Of a stretch of 64,000 nt of DNA, positions 26,194 through 34,298 are shown piece after piece. The position numbers were made by a program, and so were the translations under genes. This DNA is from Nocardia stercoris (GTDB lineage: Bacteria; Actinomycetota; Actinomycetes; Mycobacteriales; Mycobacteriaceae). The stretch is from positions 558,001 through 622,000 of the forward strand of contig NZ_RFFH01000002.1 in assembly GCF_003696265.1 (NCBI RefSeq), in the 5' to 3' direction. The notes beneath the pieces were generated by a model, which was not told the DNA's origin, did no database searches, and worked only from the letters and a program-made list of their open reading frames with translations. Every line of letters starts with the position of its first letter. The stretch's first letter is position 1.

Positions 26194-26808
26194 ATGGCTA
26201 CACCCCACGAACCCAAGCAGGACCGCAGCCGGGCCACCCGGCAGCGGCTGCTCGAGGCGACCATCGACTGCCTGGCCGAACACGGCTGGGCGGCCGCCAC
26301 CGTGTCGGTGGTCGCCGAACGGGCCGGGGTGTCGCGCGGCGCGGCCCAACATCACTTCCCGACCCGCGAGGACCTGATCACGCAGGCCGTGGAGTACATG
26401 TTCGACACTCGCATGGATCAGGTGAAGGCCGAGGCGATGGCGCTCGGCCAGGTCGACCAGGGCGCCGCTCGCACCCTCGCGGTGGTGACCGCGCTGGTCG
26501 AGTCCTACTCCAGCCAGCTGTTCAAGGCCGCGTTGCAGGTGTGGACGCACGCCGCCGCCGACGAGGCCCTGCGGTCGCGGATCGTGCCCCTGGAAGCGAA
26601 GGTCGGCCGGGTCGCCCACCGGGTCGCGGTCGAAGCGCTCGGCGTCGACGATTCCGACCCGGTGGCCCACCACCTCGTCCAGGCCACCCTCGATCTGGCC
26701 CGCGGCCTGGGCCTGGCCGATGTCCTCACCGACGACTCGGCCCGCCGCAAGGAGATCGCCGAGCAGTGGGCCGCCACCCTCCATGTGGCGCTGACCACTC
26801 CTCGCTGA
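26194..26808 (+). CDS. TetR-family regulator of the branched acyl-CoA operon
   Basis: A 204-residue TetR protein with ATRQRLLEATIDCLAEHGWAAATVSVVAERAGVSRGAAQHHFPTRE as DNA-binding domain (residues about 11-55) and a helical C-terminal domain with a TetR_C-like end (QATLDLARGLGLADVL). Only four bases separate it from the hydratase gene, so it is transcribed with the operon and may feed back on it. I see no obvious operator upstream of AtuA. Confidence 0.88.
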   Translation: MATPHEPKQDRSRATRQRLLEATIDCLAEHGWAAATVSVVAERAGVSRGAAQHHFPTREDLITQAVEYMFDTRMDQVKAEAMALGQVDQGAARTLAVVTALVESYSSQLFKAALQVWTHAAADEALRSRIVPLEAKVGRVAHRVAVEALGVDDSDPVAHHLVQATLDLARGLGLADVLTDDSARRKEIAEQWAATLHVALTTPR

Positions 26809-26814
26809 AACGAT

Positions 26815-26843
26815 TTGGTCACCGCCTGGTTACCCCGTAGACT
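26815..26843 (+). promoter_or_regulatory. tRNA-Glu promoter (TTGGTC - 17 bp - TAGACT)
   Basis: A -35 like TTGGTC (26815-26820) and a -10 TAGACT (26838-26843) are spaced by exactly 17 bp. The tRNA begins 14 bases later, the distance expected for a start a few bases before the mature 5' end. Confidence 0.6.
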
Positions 26844-26856
26844 GATACCGCAACAA

Positions 26857-26929
26857 GGTCCCGTCGTCTAGCGGCCTAGGACGCCGCCCTCTCACGGCGG
26901 TAGCGAGGGTTCGAATCCCTTCGGGACTA
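26857..26929 (+). tRNA. tRNA-Glu (CUC anticodon)
   Basis: A 73-nt cloverleaf. The acceptor arm is GGTCCCG with CGGGACT (one G-T pair at the end), U8 is present, the D arm carries GTCTAGCGGCCTAGGAC, the anticodon loop is CCCTCTCACGG with CTC, and the T arm is GAGGG-TTCGAAT-CCCTT. CCA is not encoded. CUC reads GAG glutamate codons, the main Glu codon in this GC-rich genome. Confidence 0.95.
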
Positions 26930-26933
26930 CTCA

Positions 26934-26969
26934 ACGAGGCCCATGCTCATCGATGAGCATGGGCCTCGT
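26934..26969 (+). terminator. Strong intrinsic terminator after tRNA-Glu
   Basis: A perfect 36-bp palindrome begins five bases after the tRNA and runs ACGAGGCCCATGCTCAT / ATGAGCATGGGCCTCGT around CATCGATG. It is followed by TTCTTTT. The T-rich tail makes it the best classical terminator in the window. Confidence 0.88.
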
Positions 26970-27018
26970 TTCTTTTGCGCCGCCGATTCGGCTGTCCTGA
27001 TCGGGAGCGCATCGTGTC

Positions 27019-27171
27019 TCACCAGCCGAATATCTCTGCCTGGTCGATGGATTCGTCGTCCCAGCGGGATTCGAGTTGGCGGCGTTCGAGTTCGGGGAGG
27101 TCGGGGGACCAGCCGCAGCGGCGCCAGAAGGTTTCGCGGTGGTTGTCGTCGAGGGGGCGCTCGTGGGTCAT
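27019..27171 (-). CDS. Small uncharacterised protein, 5' end uncertain
   Basis: An open frame on the minus strand ends at TGA 27019-27021 and is strongly coding in character. From the only ATG (27171) it gives 50 residues, MTHERPLDDNHRETFWRR at the start and ESIDQAEIFGW at the end, rich in Arg, Asp, Glu and Trp. The same frame stays open upstream for about 50 codons without ATG or GTG, so the gene may be longer or truncated at its 5' end. I do not recognise the family. Confidence 0.45.
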   Translation of the reverse strand: MTHERPLDDNHRETFWRRCGWSPDLPELERRQLESRWDDESIDQAEIFGW

Positions 27172-27310
27172 GAGCCAGGCTAGGGCGGAACCGGTTGCGG
27201 TTGAGGGTGGTTCGGGTGGGTGCGATATTCGGAGTCGGGGTGGTTTCGAATCGTGATGTGGTGGAGCCGGATCGCTGTCGGTGTGATGCGCCTGTGATTG
27301 GTCGTCGCGA

Positions 27311-28720
27311 TCAGTCGGTCGTGGTGCGGATATCCGGGAACGGTCGGGCGGCTTCGAATTCGTAGGCCAGTTCCAGGAGGGTGCGTTCGCCGCCGGCGGG
27401 GGCGCAGAGCTGGATGGAGCCGGGGAGGCCGTTCGAGTTCAGCGCGTGGGGGAGGGCGATCGCGGGGCCGCCGCCGATGTTGTTGAGCGGGGTGAAGCCC
27501 ACGTAGTCGACGAGGGCGGTGAACACGGTCTCGAAGGGCTGATCCGTGGCGAGCTTGCCGATCTGTGGCACCGGGTGCGACAGCGTCGGGGTGAGCAGGA
27601 CGTCGAAGTCGGTGAAATGGCGCTCATAGATCGCAGTGCCGCCGCGCAGGCGGCGGATGGCGGGGATCAGGGAGAAGGGGTGGCGGGCCAGGTTCCCGGC
27701 GAGGCCTTTGGTGAACGGGTCGAGGCGGCGCGGATCGAAACCCGAGCCGTATCTGGCCGCGCAGGTCGCGCTCAGCACGATCGCGAACAGCGACCAGTAC
27801 AGCTCGAAGTCGTCGATGAACCTGGGCTCGGCCTGGATTCGAGTCTCGGTGATCTCGTGGCCCTGCGCGGCGAGTACCGCGACCGCGGAGCCGACCACGG
27901 CGTCCACATCGGGATGGGCGCGCCGGCCGCGGACGTCGTCGCGGATGACACCGATCCGCAACCGGCGCGTGCCCGGCCCCTCGACCAGGCCGACCGGCCG
28001 CAGTCCCGGTGCGGCACGGAACTTCTCGGCCACGGCGAGATAGTGGGCGGTGTCGCGCACGGTCCGCGTGACCACCCCCTCGGCGACCAGGTTCACCGGA
28101 AGTGCCCGCGCGCCGGGCTGATCCAGCAGCCGGCAGCGCGTGGGCTTCAGCCCGACCAGCCCGGTGGCGGCGGCCGGGATACGGATCGAACCGCCGCCGT
28201 CGTTGGCGTGGGCGATCGGCACGGCCCCGGACGCGACCAGCGCCGCCGCACCACCGGAGGATGCACCCGCGGAATACTCTGTGTCCCAAGGGTTCCGGGT
28301 CGGAGGCCGGCCCGCCCACTCGGTGCTCGCGGTGAGCCCGAACTCCGGCATCGTCGACTTGCCCAATGCCACGAAACCCGCGGACAAGAACTGCGCGGCG
28401 GGCGGCCCGTCGGACTTCGACACCCGCGCCGTGATCGTCGCCGCCGAACCGTGCCGTGTAGGCATCCCGGCCACATCCGTGTTGTCCTTGACGAAAGTCG
28501 GCACCCCGGCGAACGGCCCGGCCGCGGCCGCCTGCCCCCGAGCCCGCTCGAAGGCCTCGAACGCGACCGCGTTGAGCTGCGGATTCACCTGCCGCACCCG
28601 CGCGATCGCGGCCTCCAGCACCTCCGCCCGGCTCACCTCTCCGGAACGGATGCGCGTGGCGACTCCGAGCGCGTCGAGATCGCCGAGCGCGTCGTCGATG
28701 AAGCAATGAACCCGGGCCAC
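27311..28720 (-). CDS. Amidase signature family hydrolase
   Basis: A 469-residue amidase with a complete Ser-cis-Ser-Lys triad: K78 in VPTFVKDN, S154 in GASSGG and S178 in DGGGSIRIPAA. Family members hydrolyse carboxamides or are GatA-like; the absence of gatB/gatC nearby and the shape of the C-terminus favour a catabolic amidase similar to mycobacterial AmiB/AmiD-type proteins. The substrate cannot be read. Monocistronic; the next gene on the strand ends 98 bp upstream. Confidence 0.9.
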   Translation of the reverse strand: MARVHCFIDDALGDLDALGVATRIRSGEVSRAEVLEAAIARVRQVNPQLNAVAFEAFERARGQAAAAGPFAGVPTFVKDNTDVAGMPTRHGSAATITARVSKSDGPPAAQFLSAGFVALGKSTMPEFGLTASTEWAGRPPTRNPWDTEYSAGASSGGAAALVASGAVPIAHANDGGGSIRIPAAATGLVGLKPTRCRLLDQPGARALPVNLVAEGVVTRTVRDTAHYLAVAEKFRAAPGLRPVGLVEGPGTRRLRIGVIRDDVRGRRAHPDVDAVVGSAVAVLAAQGHEITETRIQAEPRFIDDFELYWSLFAIVLSATCAARYGSGFDPRRLDPFTKGLAGNLARHPFSLIPAIRRLRGGTAIYERHFTDFDVLLTPTLSHPVPQIGKLATDQPFETVFTALVDYVGFTPLNNIGGGPAIALPHALNSNGLPGSIQLCAPAGGERTLLELAYEFEAARPFPDIRTTTD

Positions 28721-28818
28721 GATCCGTGCACCTCCTGCGAGCGGTCACCGGCCGACGGCTCGGCCTGGTTCAGCCCTACATGACTACCCCGCCGGGGCAG
28801 GGATCGCCAGTGCCTCGA

Positions 28819-30906
28819 TCACTTCGGCTGCGTCAAGTCGTACAGCGTCACACCGTCGACGGTCTGCTCGCAGAAGTGCTCCTTCACCCACGTAGAGATC
28901 TGAGCGCTCGGCGAGTTCGGGTCACCACCCCGGCCGAATCCCTCCGGCATGCCGGGCGGGAGTTCGAGACCGCCGGGCGTGCCGAACATTCCGCCGGACA
29001 CCACGTAGTAGTGGATCTTCCCGGCCGCAACGTACTGCTGGAACTGCTCGAGCGTGGGTGACGGGTCGCTGCCGTTGAAGCCACCGATCGGCATCACCGG
29101 CAGCCGGGTCGCCAGCTGGTATCCGGCGGCATTGTCGGAGCCGGTGGTGGCGGCGACCCAGGTGTAGGAAGCGCCGTCGCGGTCGAGCAGCGCCACCACC
29201 TGGTCGCTGGGGGTGCCGCCGCCGAACGGGCCGCCGAATCCGCCGGGTCCACGCTTGCCGTCGTGCTGGTTGCCCGGGGCGCCGGGCGCGCCCGGCCGGT
29301 TGCCGTGCTGTCCCGGCGCGCCGGGCCCGCCCGGACCGAACCCCATCTGCTCGGCCCATTCGGCCATGCCGGGCGGCAGTTTCCCGCCGCGCGGGAAGCC
29401 GAACCCACCGGGCACCATCGGGCCGGCGCTCGGGATGGCGCCGCCGTGCCCGGTGTTCAGCGTGTCCGCCGTGTAGGCGACCGGCCCGGCCAGCGCGACC
29501 GCGACCGCCGTGGCCGCGGTGACCGTCGCCAGCGGTCGCGGCAGCGGCATCAGCAGCGCCACGGTCGCCAGAATGCCCGCAACCAGCACCACCCAGCGCA
29601 GCCACGGCACGAAATCGCTGGTGCGGGACAACAACATCCACGCCGTGGCCGCGGTCGCGGCCAGGGTGACCGCGGCCGCGATCCGCGCCCACAGCCGGTC
29701 GCGGTGCTGCCACAGCAGCGTCGCGCCGATGCCGGTCAGCGCGGCGACCGCGGGCGCCAGTGCCACCGTGTAGTACTGGTGGAAGATGCCCTTCATGAAG
29801 CTGAAGGTCAGCCCGGTGACCACCAGCCAGCCACCCCACAGCACCAGTCCGGCGCGGCGCGGGTCGACGCGGGGTGCCTGGCCGTAGGCGATCAGACCCA
29901 CGACCAGCAGGATCAGCGCGGCCGGCAGCAGCCAGGCGATCTGGCCGCCCTGCGCCGGCTGGAACAACCGGTCGATCCCGGGATCGCCCCAGGCCCCGGT
30001 CTGGCCGGCCTTCAGCGCACCGCCCCCGCCGCCCCCGCCGACACTGCCGGTCTCCTGACCGTTGAGCCGGCCCAGGCCGTTGTAACCCATGGTCAGTTCG
30101 AGGATCGAATTATGCTGCGAGCCGCCGAAATACGGCCGCGAACCGACCGGCCACAGCATGGCGACCGCGATCCACCATCCGGCACCCACCACGAGACCCG
30201 CTGCAGCGGCGAACAATTGCGCGACGCGCCGCAGCGGGCGCGCCCGCCCGGCGACCAGATAGGTCAGCGCGAGCGCCGGAACCACCAGCAGCACCTGCAA
30301 TTGCTTGGCGAGGAAACCGAATCCGACGAACAGCCCGCACAGCGCCAGCCAGCGCAGCTGGGCGGCGGGGCTCGCGGTCAGGGCACGGGTCATGGCCCAG
30401 CAGGCCGCCAGCATGAGCAACACCAGCAGGGCGTCCGGGTTGTCGAACCGGAACATCAGGGCCGCAACCGGTGTCACGGCCAGCACCAGGCCGGCGAGCA
30501 GACCGGCGGCCGCCCCGTAGGTGCGGCGCACGGTCGCCCACAGCAGCGCGACCGAGCCGACACCTATCAGCACCTGCGGGACGAGCACACTCCAGCTCGA
30601 CAGCCCGAACAGCCGGATCGACAACGCCATCGGCCACAGCGCGGCGGGCGTCTTGTCGACGGTGATCGAGTTCGCGGCATCCGAGGACCCGAAGAAGAAG
30701 GCCTTCCACGACACCGATCCGGCCTGGGCCGCCGCCGCGTAGAAGGAGTTCGCCCAGCCGGAGGCGTTCAGGTTCCACAGGTACGCACCCGCCGTGGCGA
30801 TCAGCAGCACCGCCAGTGCGATCAGTTCGCGCGAGATCGGGCGGCGGCGAACGGTTTCGGCGGTGGTCGCGGTGGGCGGCACGGCCTCGGACAGTACTGT
30901 GGTCAT
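28819..30906 (-). CDS. ArnT/PMT-like membrane glycosyltransferase (GT39-type) with Gly/Pro-rich linker
   Basis: A 695-residue polytopic protein that would transfer a sugar from a polyprenyl phosphate donor outside the membrane. It begins with a TM helix (LIALAVLLIATAGAYLWNL) and the first loop WANSFYAAAAQAGSVSW and SSDAANSITVDKTPAALW matches the PMT_2 acidic loop. About 12 spans follow. Residues about 488-565 form a Gly/Pro/Asn-rich collagen-like linker (for example GPGGPGAPG, RPGAPGAPG), leading to a globular extracytoplasmic domain to the end. ATG 30906 is preferred to the upstream frame. Next to a GT2-GtrA gene that may supply its lipid-linked sugar. Confidence 0.85.
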   Translation of the reverse strand: MTTVLSEAVPPTATTAETVRRRPISRELIALAVLLIATAGAYLWNLNASGWANSFYAAAAQAGSVSWKAFFFGSSDAANSITVDKTPAALWPMALSIRLFGLSSWSVLVPQVLIGVGSVALLWATVRRTYGAAAGLLAGLVLAVTPVAALMFRFDNPDALLVLLMLAACWAMTRALTASPAAQLRWLALCGLFVGFGFLAKQLQVLLVVPALALTYLVAGRARPLRRVAQLFAAAAGLVVGAGWWIAVAMLWPVGSRPYFGGSQHNSILELTMGYNGLGRLNGQETGSVGGGGGGGALKAGQTGAWGDPGIDRLFQPAQGGQIAWLLPAALILLVVGLIAYGQAPRVDPRRAGLVLWGGWLVVTGLTFSFMKGIFHQYYTVALAPAVAALTGIGATLLWQHRDRLWARIAAAVTLAATAATAWMLLSRTSDFVPWLRWVVLVAGILATVALLMPLPRPLATVTAATAVAVALAGPVAYTADTLNTGHGGAIPSAGPMVPGGFGFPRGGKLPPGMAEWAEQMGFGPGGPGAPGQHGNRPGAPGAPGNQHDGKRGPGGFGGPFGGGTPSDQVVALLDRDGASYTWVAATTGSDNAAGYQLATRLPVMPIGGFNGSDPSPTLEQFQQYVAAGKIHYYVVSGGMFGTPGGLELPPGMPEGFGRGGDPNSPSAQISTWVKEHFCEQTVDGVTLYDLTQPK

Positions 30907-31033
30907 GGCGTCCTGCTCGGGATGCTCGGGGCGGCGGGGCCGCGAAGGTCGGGACAGGTAACAGTCGCAGACGAACAACAGGGCGGGGTCAGCGCATTCG
31001 CACCGATCCCGCCCTGGATCAGTCGGCCGAGGT

Positions 31034-32317
31034 TCAAGCCATCCGGTCCGCGCCGGCGTCGCGGAACACCCAGCGCAGACCGACGAACCGGCACAGGGTG
31101 GCCACCAGGTTGGCGATCACCAGGACCACCAGTTCCACATGGACCATCGCGTCGGGCGCCCAGCGGTGCAGCGCGAACAGTGAACCGCTGGTCAGCAGCC
31201 AGGCGAACATGAAGATCGCCAGGCCCTGCAGCTGATGCGAGACCACGTTCCGCGTGCCGCGCACCCCGAAGGTGAAGGCGCGGTTGGCCGCGGTGTTGCC
31301 GATCGCGGTGATCAGCAGCGAGAGGAAGTTGGCGGCTTGCGCGCCCGCCCATGGTTGCAGCAGCAGGTACAGCACCATGTAGGTCAGCGTCGAGACCACA
31401 CCGATGATGCCGAAGCGGACCGCCTGGCCGACCATGCCCAGCGGCACACCTTCGACCAGCGGTTCGCGGCCGATGGCGGCCCGTAGCTCGTTGATCGGCA
31501 GTGACCCGGTGGTGAAGGCGCGGCCCAGCCGCCACACGCCGAGCAGGTCCTTGCGGGCGGTGTCGATGATGTCGACGGTCGAGTCCGGGTCGTCGATCCA
31601 GTCCACCGGCACCTCGTGGATGCGCAGGCCGGATCGTTCGGCGAGTACGAGAAGTTCGGTGTCGAAGAACCATTCGCCGTCCTCGACCAGCGGCAGCAGT
31701 TGCCGGGCTACGTCGGTGCGCATGGCCTTGAATCCGCATTGCGCGTCGGAGAACCGGGCTTGCAGCGAGGCGCGCAGGATCAAGTTGTAGCAGCGCGAGA
31801 TGATTTCGCGCTTGGGACCGCGGACGACCCGGGAGGATTTGGCCAGCCGGGTGCCGATCGCGAGGTCCGAGTGCCCGGACACCAGCGGCGCGATCAGCGG
31901 CAGCAGCCCGTTGAGATCGGTGGACAGGTCGACGTCCATGTAGGCGACGACCTGGGCCTGCGACTCCTGCCATACGGTGCGCAGTGCGCGGCCGCGGCCC
32001 TTGCGGTCGAGGTGGACGACCCGGACTCCGCTCAGCTCGGCCGCCAGTTCCTTGGCGATCTCGAGGGTGCGGTCGGTGGAAGCGTTGTCCGCGATCACGA
32101 TTCGCGCCGAGAACGGGAAGCCGTTGCCGAGGAAGTCGTGTAACCGGCGCACGCAGCCGGCGAGGTCGTTCTGCTCGTTGTAGACGGGGACGACGACCTC
32201 GAGCACCGGGTTGCGGGCCGGGTCGAAGGTCGGGGCGGGCAGGGCCGAGTCGGCGGGGTTCGCCGCACGCTGCGCCGACGCGGGTGTCACCTGGGAAGCC
32301 GTCGCTGTGTCGGTCAT
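31034..32317 (-). CDS. Bifunctional GT2 glycosyltransferase / GtrA-like protein
   Basis: A 427-residue fusion. Residues about 38-290 are a DPM1/DPG-synthase-like GT2 domain: VVVPVYNEQNDLAGCV, VIADNASTDRT, the D128-V-D130 motif in YMDVDLSTD and QCGFKAMR. Residues 297-420 are a GtrA domain with four hydrophobic helices and the ANRAFTFGVRG motif. Such proteins make polyprenyl-phosphate sugars and help flip them across the membrane. The downstream PMT-like enzyme on the same strand (127 bp away) is a plausible user. A cell-envelope glycan role is inferred. Confidence 0.9.
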   Translation of the reverse strand: MTDTATASQVTPASAQRAANPADSALPAPTFDPARNPVLEVVVPVYNEQNDLAGCVRRLHDFLGNGFPFSARIVIADNASTDRTLEIAKELAAELSGVRVVHLDRKGRGRALRTVWQESQAQVVAYMDVDLSTDLNGLLPLIAPLVSGHSDLAIGTRLAKSSRVVRGPKREIISRCYNLILRASLQARFSDAQCGFKAMRTDVARQLLPLVEDGEWFFDTELLVLAERSGLRIHEVPVDWIDDPDSTVDIIDTARKDLLGVWRLGRAFTTGSLPINELRAAIGREPLVEGVPLGMVGQAVRFGIIGVVSTLTYMVLYLLLQPWAGAQAANFLSLLITAIGNTAANRAFTFGVRGTRNVVSHQLQGLAIFMFAWLLTSGSLFALHRWAPDAMVHVELVVLVIANLVATLCRFVGLRWVFRDAGADRMA

Positions 32318-32393
32318 GTCACTACTGTCGATCCGCTGCCTATATCGGAGCTGCGGCGGAGCTGGGAGATGCCTGGGAGCGACGGACCGGTGG

Positions 32394-33242
32394 TCACGAA
32401 CGTTCGTGCAGCCGCCACAGCGGGGACACCGGGCCGTGGCCCGCGCCCAGGTCGTAGGCCGCTTTCAGGCTGCGCAGCGTCCATTCCTTGGCGAATGCGA
32501 CGGCTTCGGGTACGGGATAATTGTGAGCTAAAGCACATGCGATGGCGGCCGCCAGCGTGTCGCCGCCGCCGTGGTCGTTGCCGGTGTCGACCCGCGCGGC
32601 GGTGAGTTCGAGGAAGGTGTCGCCGTCGAACAGCAGATCGGTGCTGACTTTCGCCGAGCGGAGATGGCCGCCCTTGACGATCACCCAGCGCGGCCCGAGG
32701 GCGTGCAGCGCCTCGGCCGCCGTGCGGGCGGTGTGGTCGTCGACCACGTCGATGCCGGTGAACAGCCGTACCTCGTCCAGGTTGGGCGTGAGCACGGTGG
32801 CGAGTGGAAACAGGGTGTGCCGCATGGTGTCTCGCGCCTCTTCGTGCAGCAGGGCGTCGCCGTGCATCGAGGCCGCGACCGGGTCGACCACGAGCGGGAC
32901 GGCGCTGTCGCCACCGATCCCGACCTCCCGGCAGGTCCGCGCCACCGCGTCGATGATCGCGCTGGACGCCAGCATTCCGGTCTTGACCGCCCCGACCCCG
33001 ATATCGTCGGTGACGCACCGGATCTGGCCGGCGACGAGCTCGGCGGGGATCTCATGGAAGCCGTTGACGCCCAGCGTGTTCTGCACGGTGACCGCAGTGA
33101 CCGCCACGCAGGCGTGAACGCCGAGCAGTGCCATGGTACGGGTGTCGGCTTGGATGCCGGCCCCACCGCCGGAGTCGGTACCGGCGATGGTCAGGACGCG
33201 AACCGGGGTTTCGCCGGGATTCGGCAGCGCGAGCAACTCCAT
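32394..33242 (-). CDS. thiD: Hydroxymethylpyrimidine/phosphomethylpyrimidine kinase
   Basis: Phosphorylates HMP and HMP-P to the diphosphate used by ThiE. The 282-residue ribokinase-like enzyme carries the ThiD hallmark LTIAGTDSGGGAGIQAD near residues 17-33, VTAVTVQNTLGV, AVKTGMLAS, VVDPVAASMHGD, LTPNLDEV and the C-terminal anion hole NDHGGGDTLAAAIA. I start at ATG 33242 (MELLALPNPGETP), preceded by AGGG. The longer GTG 33278 form would overlap the next gene by 17 bp. In M. tuberculosis thiD (Rv0422c) adjoins thiC; here about 7 kb intervenes. Confidence 0.93.
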   Translation of the reverse strand: MELLALPNPGETPVRVLTIAGTDSGGGAGIQADTRTMALLGVHACVAVTAVTVQNTLGVNGFHEIPAELVAGQIRCVTDDIGVGAVKTGMLASSAIIDAVARTCREVGIGGDSAVPLVVDPVAASMHGDALLHEEARDTMRHTLFPLATVLTPNLDEVRLFTGIDVVDDHTARTAAEALHALGPRWVIVKGGHLRSAKVSTDLLFDGDTFLELTAARVDTGNDHGGGDTLAAAIACALAHNYPVPEAVAFAKEWTLRSLKAAYDLGAGHGPVSPLWRLHERS

Positions 33243-33261
33243 CCCGGCAACCCTAGTGGCG

Positions 33262-34053
33262 TCAGACGATGCCGACACCTACCGGCTGCAGGTCCGGTAG
33301 CAGGCCGCTACCCGGCCGCCACCAGTAGCAGTGCGGGCTGACGCCGGCGCCGGCGTCGAACAGCTCGGTGGTGGCGGTGCGCATGTCGAACAGCATCTCG
33401 TGCACGTCGTTCTGGCCGAGCGGGTAGACCAGCAGGTATTCCGGCAGCGGGAACGACACCACGGCGCCGTGCGCCAGGATCTCGGGGTCGACGTGGGCGG
33501 CCAGGTCGTGGATGGTGGCGCCGACGTAGCGGTGCGGGCCGGTGACCACGGTGACGGTGCCGTACCCCAGCTCCTGGGTGCTGACGGTGTGGATCTCGCC
33601 GGACAGCGACTGCGCGACGGCGGCGGCGAAGATCTCGTCGGTGCTGCCGTCGAGTTCGCCGTGGGCGAGCAGCTGTGGGCCCTCGGGCAGGTCGATGACG
33701 ACGGCCTCGCTCAGGCCCGGCGCCAGGCGGCGGGTGACGATCGAGTCGGCACGGTCGGCGAGGGATTCCTCGGCGTACATGCGGACGCGCAGGATGTGGG
33801 AGTCGAAATCCATCGGCAGTGTCCCCGCGGCGAGCTGGGCAAGCGTCGCGGCTACCCGTCGCCGCGCCGCGGCGGCCAGTTCGACCCCGGTCAGCGACAG
33901 CGTCTCACCCAGCCAGGGGCGCAGGTCGAATCGGTAGCTGCCGTCGGCCGTGAACAGGGTCGCGCCGGCGTCCCCACGCTGGGTCATCCGCACCCCGTGC
34001 ACCGAAAAGGCCTGGCGCAGAACGCTATTTGCCGTATCGAAGTCGTTCGGCAT
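33262..34053 (-). CDS. Uncharacterised protein, paralogue A of a tandem pair
   Basis: 263 residues, no signal peptide or membrane span. I do not recognise the family with confidence. It is clearly homologous to the next gene: shared motifs include LAPGLSEAVVIDLPEG, AQSLSGE, STQELGYGTVTVV, HRYVGA, PLPEYLLVYPLGQ and CYWWRP near the C-terminus. The ordering of these motifs (central beta sheet, a YVGA segment, a PLPxYLL strand, a final helix and strand) resembles DUF1444/YtpQ-like proteins, an inference from memory. The ribosome site GGGGGAGG is strong. Ends 19 bp before thiD, so probably cotranscribed with it. Confidence 0.75.
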   Translation of the reverse strand: MPNDFDTANSVLRQAFSVHGVRMTQRGDAGATLFTADGSYRFDLRPWLGETLSLTGVELAAAARRRVAATLAQLAAGTLPMDFDSHILRVRMYAEESLADRADSIVTRRLAPGLSEAVVIDLPEGPQLLAHGELDGSTDEIFAAAVAQSLSGEIHTVSTQELGYGTVTVVTGPHRYVGATIHDLAAHVDPEILAHGAVVSFPLPEYLLVYPLGQNDVHEMLFDMRTATTELFDAGAGVSPHCYWWRPGSGLLPDLQPVGVGIV

Positions 34054-34098
34054 CGCAGTTCCACCTCCCCCGGATTTGCACGATCATCTTGCAAGCGT

Positions 34099-34122
34099 AA
34101 CTCGGCCCAATGGGCCGGAGTT
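34099..34122. terminator. Hairpin between the tandem paralogues
   Basis: AACTCGGCCC, a 3-base loop and GGGCCGGAGTT form a near-perfect stem with one bulged base. It sits in the 245-bp gap between paralogues B and A and may attenuate or end transcription. No T tract on the minus strand. Confidence 0.4.
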
Positions 34123-34298
34123 TGTATTGTCGATCACCAACCATACGGGTAAGGCCAACTCTCGCAATGCTCTTAGGAACTTCTTATCGTTCTCATCGAG
34201 TTGTGCCACGCCGGGCACGATGTCCATTTTCTGAATACTCGGAATCGAGTCCTAAATATTGCAACAGGTTCCAGATTCCGGAAAGGCGAGCAGATCCG

